Positions 57,282 through 64,000 of a stretch of 64,000 nt of DNA are shown in pieces. The stretch is from Thalassia testudinum. Its lineage: Eukaryota > Streptophyta > Magnoliopsida > Alismatales > Hydrocharitaceae. The position numbers were made by a program, and so were the translations under genes. The notes beneath the pieces were generated by a model that worked only from the letters and a program-made list of their open reading frames with translations, was not told the origin of the DNA and did no database searches. Each line of letters starts with the position of its first letter. Position 1 is the stretch's first letter. Location of the stretch: contig JAZHRO010000062.1 in NCBI GenBank assembly GCA_037157565.1, positions 8,060,001-8,124,000 of the forward strand, read 5' to 3'.

Positions 57282-58623
57282 CTAGTAAAAAGTAGGTGGT
57301 TTAGGGTCAACAAGAACCCTTAAATCCAAACTCCTGCTTTCCCTGAAATTAACTTCCCAGATGCTCACTTCCAAATTCCTATCCTCCAACATTAATTGTT
57401 CGGGCTCTAGGACCTCTAGCATATCATTCACCCCATATGATTTACCCAAGTCCAAAAATTGTGGCTGAATCAAGATTGACTTGGGCACAATGATCTCAGA
57501 AGTTAGCTCTTCGGGGTGCAGATGAGGAATGGGGTCACTAATTGGATCACCCAGATTTGGATCCTCCAAGTTAACCCCAACCAAATCAAATTCCTCTATT
57601 ATCGGGCTATCAAATGGTTCACCAGATTCCTCTTGCTCTTTTGTCTCACTAAAATCATTTTCCTTATGCTCAAGTGAGACTTCACCTAAAGATTCTTCAC
57701 CCTCAGAGTCAAAGAATTGATGATCCTCATTTATATATGTCTCAAAATCATAAGTCATTTCAGGGTCCATGGAGACATACTTTTCCTCATTCCCTAGCTC
57801 TGGGATCTCGGGTGAGAAACTCCGTTCATCCTCAATGGGTTGCTCTAGACTAACCTGGTCATCTCCGATCTCAGAAAATGTATCCCCCCCCCCGACAGGC
57901 ACCTAGGCGGGTTCAGACATTGGCTCTCCTGAAGAGGGTTCATCTTGAGAATCATCCCAAGATTTGACTAGGGCAACCACAAATTTCATTCTCAACCTCG
58001 ATAATTTCCCAAGTAGAAACTCACCCAGGTCCCTATCCCTAACATTTTGGAGCAAATCCAATAAAGAAATATTAAGTTCATCAGTCATTTTGATCATAGG
58101 CTCCAATGCTTCAGTGCATGGTGTTGGCTGAGCTTCTAAAGATTGTATAGTGTTCCTCAAATTATTTAACACCCTATCCTGGATCTGGTTCACCTGAACC
58201 GACTAGTTCGGTTAAGGGTTGGGTGGGTTCGGGTTAAATCTAGTGGAGTCAAGATATCGAGATTCTCAGGTCCCTCCCTGATAATAGGTCGCTTCAAGTT
58301 GTTTAACGAATGGTGGTGACCTATATTCAGCATAATTCTGGGGGGGGTTATAATCAACATCCTTCATGGTTGTAGATCTGGTTAGGTTGATCATCAAAGG
58401 GTGGAGATCTATAATCTGTGTAGCTCTGGGAAGGATAGTAATCATAATCTTGTTGTCCAAGGTTAGACTCTAGACACTGAGGTTTGGATTCGTATCCCCA
58501 ATCAAAGTTATCCCAACTATTGGATGGGTAATTACAAGTCAAGTTGGGATAGTAATCATCTTGGGGATAAGTGGTGGTAGGAGGGTAGGATTGGAAATGT
58601 GTGAAAGATGTGGAAGGATACAT
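57282..58623 (-). pseudogene. R9 acidic ORF of unknown function, broken
   Basis: I do not recognise it. From the N-terminus: a Tyr/Pro/Asn-rich low-complexity part starting MYPSTS (58,623) with two tandem copies of about 30 residues (QSYTDYRSPPF and QNYAEYRSPPF); a helix-prone segment (58,193-57,903); and an acidic C-terminal part (57,902-57,282, for example EDHQFFDSEGEESLGEV). One frame change lies near 58,365, with stops near 58,230-58,265 and at the 57,903 junction. The layout (low-complexity, helical, acidic) and the position in place of pol match R3, but I cannot align the two proteins convincingly. It lies directly behind an Athila-type leader. Confidence 0.6.
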
Positions 58624-59072
58624 TGTGGAGTAAGAGGGAAATTAGAAGAGAGAAAGGAGCCCTACAGTACAAGCAATCAATCCTTTCCTTAAGTGGGTTA
58701 GCCTAATGACCTACAGACTCCCAGGACCCGCCTTGAGATTATAAACAATTTAGTCTACTTTTATTCGGTCAATCCAACCAGTTAGAAGGAGGGACTAGGG
58801 AGAATGTTCTTCATTTGGCTTATGCCTCCGGTTCCTAGTGTACCCCCCAGCCGCGGTCGTTTGATGCTACTCCCCTAACTAGACATCAGATGGACCAACA
58901 GAAGCAGATTAATCAAAAAAAATCTCAGTCTGAGCTCCGAAAAGCGAATCAATCCTTAAGGCCAACGTCTACTCAGTTTTAATTAAGCTTGGGATGATTG
59001 TGCTCTTGGAATGTGATGGGCCCTTTAGATGGGTTGTGCCCTTAATGATTCATTCAAATGTGTGTGTGTGCA
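58624..59072 (-). other. R9 5' leader, cut by R10
   Basis: Shares the TATGCCTCCGGTTCC block and the ACGTCTACTCAGTTT block with the R1 leader. It stops at 59,072 where the R10 LTR begins, so the R9 primer site and 5' LTR lie outside the window. Confidence 0.65.
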
Positions 59073-59259
59073 TGATAACGGCGTTGTGACTAGGTTTTGT
59101 TGTTTTGTTATAGAAATTACGTTGTAGTACAGATAGTCATTGCCATTATTACAATTTTTACTCGGAAATGAAAGTTCTCCCGAGGTCGAACTCAGGGAGC
59201 AAATTGTATTCTAGAGGTACGAAGTTTCTATTACAAAAAATAAAGAGAGAGAGAGAGAG

Positions 59260-59680
59260 ATTTGTCTTGTTGGCTTCTTCTCTTCTTTCTCATCTTTGTC
59301 TTCTTTTCTCTTCTCTTTGAGTCTTCAGTTTTCTTCCTTCTTCTTATTCTTGCTCTGTTCTTCTTTTCTTGTTTTCTTCTTGCCTTCTCTTCTGTTCTTC
59401 TTCTTTCTTCTCTTTCTTTTTCTTCTTGTTCTTCTTTCTGTCTGTCTCTTTCTTTTTCTTCTCCCTTGCGATCCTGTTCTTCTTTTCTTCTCCTTCTTTT
59501 CCTTCAGAGCGTCGTCTGATTTTTCAATCAGATGACTTAAGTAGCTGCTGCTACAGTGCATCTTTTCTTCTTCTTTCCTCTGTGGCTTTCTTCTTCTTCT
59601 TCTTCTTCTCGCAGTCCTTCTTCTTCTTCCTGCCTTCTCTTCTTCTTCACTTGTGCCTGCACACTCAAAGTTCGATCAGA
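59260..59680. repeat. CTT-rich tract in R10 LTR
   Basis: Irregular (TTC)n pyrimidine tract; purine-rich in the sense of the element. Counterparts in R3 (27,955-28,190), R4 (34,972-35,105, GA on +) and R6 (40,160-40,330, GA on +). Phe/Leu/Ser-rich frames over it are artefacts. Confidence 0.8.
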
Positions 59681-59976
59681 GGGCAAAACCTACTCTACCC
59701 TCCCCCACGTCTCTCTCTCTCAGAATTCACTCATAGGATAGCTCTCCGAGAGCTGCTAGGTAGTCGGGTACGCGGGTCGCACCCGGGTCCAGGCCCACCG
59801 GCGTGCGGTGGTGGGCGAGGAGTGCAGGATGGGTAAACGGGTCGGGCCAGGTCCGCGGGGCGTGGTCGCAGACGAGGCCGGCTCGAGCGGGTGAGAGGGA
59901 CCTCACCCCGTGCTCAGGAGGCAAAGAGCCTAAGGCACTTTTTGCCTTTATGCGGGCATGGGCCTCTCAAAAGTTT

Positions 59977-60000
59977 CGAGGTGGGACTAAATGTCCCACC
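59977..60000 (-). promoter_or_regulatory. USE-like motif and 8-bp inverted repeat, R10 LTR
   Basis: GGTGGGAC / GTCCCACC with loop TAAAT (59,980-60,000). The minus strand reads GTCCCACCTCG, one mismatch to the plant snRNA USE consensus. Confidence 0.4.
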
Positions 60001-61815
60001 CCAATTGGGCACCCGCAGCTGAGGGAGCTGTAGGCAGATGCAGCAGCTGTGGGGCTTTCTCCCCAACTGCAGGCCTGGGCGACTGCGTGGCTGCGAACCG
60101 CGCGTCCTGGCGTGTCGAACCTGGGCGAAGCGCGCCTGCAGCTGCAGGTTGAAGGAGCTTCACCGGCTCAGCAATGGCAACGGAGGGCGAGCAACCTGTC
60201 CACAGAAGAACGGCCTCTCGGCCTAATCAGACAAGCGGAGAACCTTCGCCGTGGCACGGCGAAGGCGGTGTGGGGTCTGGCAAGCCGTGGGGCGGAGCGT
60301 AGGGGCTGCCCTAGGTCAACCTGTAGCGCGGGAAATGGGTTTGTTCGGGGGGTCTGCAAGTGGCGAGTGGCGGGAAATGGAAGGGCGGAAGTTGATCAGG
60401 GTGACAAGGCGGAGGTTCTGTGAGGGTCGGCGAGTCGTGTGGGGTGGTGGAATGACGGGAGCGAGTCGCCGGAGTTTGGCCGGAGATGGGGAAGGTGAGG
60501 GCGATTAGGCGTGGTCGAGGGGTGGTTATGCAAATTACAGTAAGGAAAAGAAAGAGGGGAGGAAGAGGAAAGATTGTACCTACCCGGAGGGACGAGGGGG
60601 GGCCGGAGCAGGGCGACAGTCGTATCGACTGTCGCCAGACAAGAAGGTGCCCAGAGAGAGAGAGCGGCGGCGAGGAGAGAGCGGGAGAGCACGCGCTGGG
60701 TACGGCGCGACGCGGGAAGAGCAGGTGAAGGCAGCTCTGCTGCTGGTAGTGCGGCAGAGCGACGAGGAGGAGGAGGAAAAACCGCCGGAGCAAGGGGGCC
60801 TCTGTCGGAGTGGGAAGAGAGGAAAGGGGGGGGATTTCTCCGTCAGAACCGAGCTGGAGAGTGCGGCAGAGCGTCGAGGGCTTTTATAGAGTCGAAATCA
60901 GAGAGGAGGGCGAAGGGAGACGACGTGCCTCCCTCGCCGGAGGACGCCGGAGATGGAGACCCATACCTTCCGCGTGTTCGTACGAAAGGTATGGGTGGTT
61001 GCAGAGACCATGGAGGTATCCCTGCGATGGCAGAGGTCGCAGGGAACCCCCGGTTGACTTGGTAGAGGGTCCCCCTTACCCTGCGCGGCGTCATGCTCCG
61101 CGCAAAGTCACAGGAGCATGGCGCTGCTCAGGGTTTTGCAGGGAGGACCCAAATGCAAAGAACGAAGAAGAGTTAGGGGCCAAAATGCGAGGGTTTCAAA
61201 AGTTGAGGGTCAAAAAGTAATGGATGAGGACCAAAATGAAAAGTCGGTCAAGAAGGTCTCTTCTTAGGCTCAAGTTTTTATGCATGACTAAATGGGGCCT
61301 AAGGATTCTAATGGTAAATTTTATTTCTAGATCAGACCTTGTTTGATCGGTCAATTTACGTAAAAACCCAAATTAGGTCATTAATTGGGTATGGTTCTCA
61401 ATGTAGGTCAAAATGGGTTCCTAAGGCCAAATTGAAGGTTCTAAACCCTAGAGATTATTTTTCTACGAATTGTAGAGGGTTTAGTCTATTTTTTCTTTGC
61501 CTCGAACCTCATGAATTGAAGTGGGTTTATTTTAGGTTACAGATTGTCATTTAATTCCTTGGAGTTGCTGTAGCCCTTATCAGATCAGATCATCCCACTT
61601 CCCTTCTTATTAGGTTTGTTTGACCTGTGTTTGGACCCTAAATTACCCTGCTTGCAGATTGTGCTGGTAAAATTGCATTTTTACCCCTTATGACTTATTT
61701 TCTTCTCAAACTCAGAATTCTCTGAGTTAAGCCTTTCCTTGAGTTATGTAGGAGCTTTTATCCTTTGTATTAAGTCAAAATGAGCTAGTTATGGCTCATG
61801 ATGAGGTTCTCATCA

Positions 61816-61828
61816 TATACCCAGGCCT
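61816..61828 (-). other. R10 polypurine tract
   Basis: Minus strand AGGCCTGGGTATA beside the LTR; a diverged form of AGGCATGGGGGTA. Confidence 0.65.
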
Positions 61829-63304
61829 AGCTTTTGCTAGTCCATTAGCAAAAAACTTAAGGTTTCAACCTTTGTTCTAGACCATGGAGTTCTTAATAGC
61901 TTTAGATAAGTGCTTTTTCATTTGAACTCAGATTAGGTTAGAATGCTGACCATAGGCCTAAAAGGTACTCTAGTACCAATCAAGATCCAGATCTGTCTAG
62001 CCTCAGCCTCAGTCCTTAGCAAAGGTTTTTAAGGCCTACAAGAACTAACTTAAAGTCTATTGGACTTTGTGGTTAAAGCACCCGTGCTTGGAATGATTTT
62101 AGCCCTAGCTCAGTTCGCAGTGCGTTTTGTAAGAGAGAGAGGTAGAAAATTTTTCTATTTTGGAGAGTTTTTTCTCTCTTTTTCTTTTTAATTCTAGCTT
62201 AGGATTGGCTTTTCAACACGATATGTATCAGATTCCTTGCCCCCATCATCAATCCTCAAGGGTTCCTGGCAATCGATGCTTCGAGATAGCACCGCCCATG
62301 GCAACCCCCGAAACCCTGACTATTGAGATTTCCAGATAATCTCATCCATGGTGTTCCGTGGCCGAGTCCAGACCCTGGCAATTGACACTTCGTGATAATG
62401 CCATCCATGGAATCTGAACCAGCAGAGTGCTTACATGCCCCCAGTAGGATATGTAAATATCCTAAGAGACAAGCACCGAGGAGATGATATTTTGTTACGC
62501 ATCTTCGAGGGGATTTCCCACCTCTCCTCGCTGGGAAGTCGTCTAAATCAACTTGTGTTGATCGGCCGCTCCTACTCTAGGTGTACTTTTCAGAATTTTT
62601 CAACGCTTCTGCATGATTTTGATTTTTACGCTTACTGAACCAGGCTGTGTGTGAGGTTAGGGTGCTTATGTTACTGAGTCCCGTAGACCAAAAGTTAGTT
62701 AATGAGGTCAAATACTCCCTAAGCCTTAGACCTAATACTTCAGCTTTCCATTTTCCTCAACCTCTTGAGGAGTGTCCAGATCTTAATGGGTACTAAGAGT
62801 CTATCCAAGAATGCCTAAGGTTTGCATTCTTACTAATCCCTTTGTGCACTTTTCAGTTCTTTTCTTGAATGAGGTCTAAAACTTAGGTTAATTCCTTAGT
62901 TTCTTACTAATGACTACTTTTTTTTTCTCATATTTTTGTGCTCCTTTTTCATCTTTTTTCTTTCCTTCCTCCACAAAATTTCCTTCTCCTTTTATTTTTT
63001 TTCGAATTTTTTTTTTTTAAACTTTTCTTACCAGTTTTGCACTTTTATACTCCCCCCCTGTGCCTAAGGTTGCAATGTCCTCATTGTGACTTAGGGGGTT
63101 TTTTATTTACTTAGTTCATTCCTTAAGACAGAATGCAAATGATTTCTAATCCCAGATGCAAGCATCTGAGGTGGGGTCGGCTGTCTACAAGGGTGAACCT
63201 TAAGTGCAAAAAGGTATCTGAAAAAGGTTTTGGATTTTTAGGAAAAAGATAGGTTGCCTCCCGTTAAGCGTTGAGTTTTACACCATCGGCTGGGTGCAAT
63301 AAGC
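61829..63304 (-). other. R10 post-pol spacer
   Basis: Aligns over its length with the spacers of R3 and R4 and not with those of R1, R8 and R9. Three-copy repeat 62,262-62,410, G-tract motif 63,050-63,088, GGGAGGCAACCT at 63,251-63,262. No coding feature is supported. Confidence 0.75.
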
Positions 63305-64000
63305 TCAAGGGGAATGGAGGATATAAGATGCTTCAGCCAAATCAATAGAAGTCACATCAATGAACGGCTTGAGTCTCTGACCGTTCACGATGAAAGGTTC
63401 GGAATCGTGGCTGAGCGGACTGATTTCGATAGCTCCATTTCTAAAAACCTGTCGGACTAAATATGGTCCGACCCACTTGGATCGCAGTTTTCCCGGGAAA
63501 AGTTTGAGTCGGGCATCAAAGAGTAGGACCTTCTGACCAGGATGAAAGATTTTTCTCGAGATATGCTTGTCGTGGAAGGCCTTAACCCGCTCCTTGTAGA
63601 TTCGCGAGCTCTCATACGCGTCTAGGCGTAATTCATCGATCTCGCTGATTTGAAGTTTTCTGTGGGTTCCAGCCTTTGAAAAATCTAGATTACAGTTCCG
63701 TACTGCCCAATAGGCTTTATGCTCCAATTCTACAGGAAGGTGACACGCCTTCCCGTACACCAGTCTAAAGGGAGACATGCCTAACTGGGTTTTGTGGGCG
63801 GTCCTATAGCCCACAATGCTTCCGGAAGTCGGGATGACCAGTCCTTCCTGTCAGGCCGAACAGTGACTTGCAGAATTTTCTTCATCTCCCGATTAGACAG
63901 CTCAGCTAGACAATTGGTTTGGGGGTGGTAAGGAGTAGAGATTCGGTAAGACACCCCATATTTGGTCATCAGTGACCTAAACTGAGCGTTTGTGAAATGG
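63305..64000 (-). pseudogene. pol: R10 integrase C-terminal part, runs off the window
   Basis: Enters at the right edge with the catalytic-core end (YHPQTN, Glu in AELSN) and continues through ALW and [21 protein letters not shown] to the GPY module ([12 protein letters not shown]) and a stop at 63,305. There is one frameshift near 63,800-63,815 and no stop within either piece, so this is the least damaged pol segment apart from R1. The rest of pol lies beyond 64,000. Confidence 0.9.

Larger units (their letters stand above)
59073..61815 (-). repeat. R10 3' LTR (family A), 2.7 kb
   Basis: TGATAACGGCG... to ...GGTTCTCATCA on the plus strand, then a purine tract. On the minus strand it opens with the hairpin TGATGAGAACCTCATCA. 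TATA box 60,881-60,888. Inverted repeat GGTGGGAC/GTCCCACC with a USE-like sequence at 59,977-60,000. CTT-rich tract 59,260-59,680. A GC-rich middle gives many long frames on both strands that have no support. Confidence 0.88.

Noticed and set aside
59262..59836. Phe/Ser/Leu-rich frames resembling membrane proteins
   Set aside because: They arise from the (TTC)n tract and are not transmembrane proteins.
60049..61220. Several Arg/Gly-rich plus-strand frames up to 163 codons
   Set aside because: GC-rich R10 LTR sequence read against the element; all frames on both strands are open here by base composition.
1..64000. CRISPR arrays, bacterial operons, phage, rRNA clusters, host exons
   Set aside because: No regular spacer-repeat array, no operon structure and no conserved gene outside LTR elements was seen on either strand.

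Overview
The window looks like nuclear DNA from a repeat-rich flowering plant. I found no host gene, bacterial-type operon, rRNA or functional tRNA. Essentially all of it is LTR retrotransposon: mostly Ty3/gypsy elements of the Athila type (gag, protease, RT, RNase H and integrase in one long frame, no chromodomain seen, tRNA-Asp primer site), plus one Ty1/copia SIRE-like fragment and one solo LTR. Every coding region is broken, so coding entries are given as pseudogenes. The species cannot be fixed from the sequence.

I name the elements R1-R10 and the solo LTR S1. They form a nest that opens outward from a decayed centre. Centre: R5 (+), a pol fragment at 35,509-38,113. Leftward: R4 (+, LTR 32,740-35,508) lies in the RT of R5; R3 (-, to 30,323) lies in the ORF of R4; R2 (-, LTRs 1-2,102 and 18,774-21,672) lies in the left LTR of R3; R1 (-, complete, 2,135-13,033, CCTAG target duplication) lies in the spacer of R2. 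Rightward: R6 (+, LTR 38,114-40,726, gag-protease to 44,028) lies in the post-pol spacer of R5; R7 (-, copia, 44,029-46,803) lies in the protease of R6; R8 (-, 46,804 to about 54,763) lies in R7, with S1 in its LTR; R9 (-, about 54,764-59,072) lies in R8; R10 (-, LTR 59,073-61,815, runs off the window) lies in the leader of R9.

Two LTR families recur. Family A (R3, R4, R6, R10) has 2.6-2.8 kb LTRs that begin with a 17-nt hairpin and carry a TATA box about 0.9 kb in. Family B (R1, R8, probably R9) has 1.37 kb LTRs with a tRNA-like module upstream of the TATA box. R2 has 2.9 kb LTRs containing a long TA-repeat tract.

R1, R5, R6, R8 and R10 carry recognisable gag and/or pol. R2 carries gag and protease but no RT or integrase. 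R3, R4 and R9 carry, in place of pol, an acidic ORF I do not recognise. R3 and R4 share LTR ends and a complete post-coding spacer with the pol-bearing R10, which makes R10-type elements candidate helpers. The unusual signals are the recurrent acidic ORF, the covarying terminal hairpin, the tRNA-like modules, and four conserved non-coding spacer motifs shared by autonomous and non-autonomous elements.
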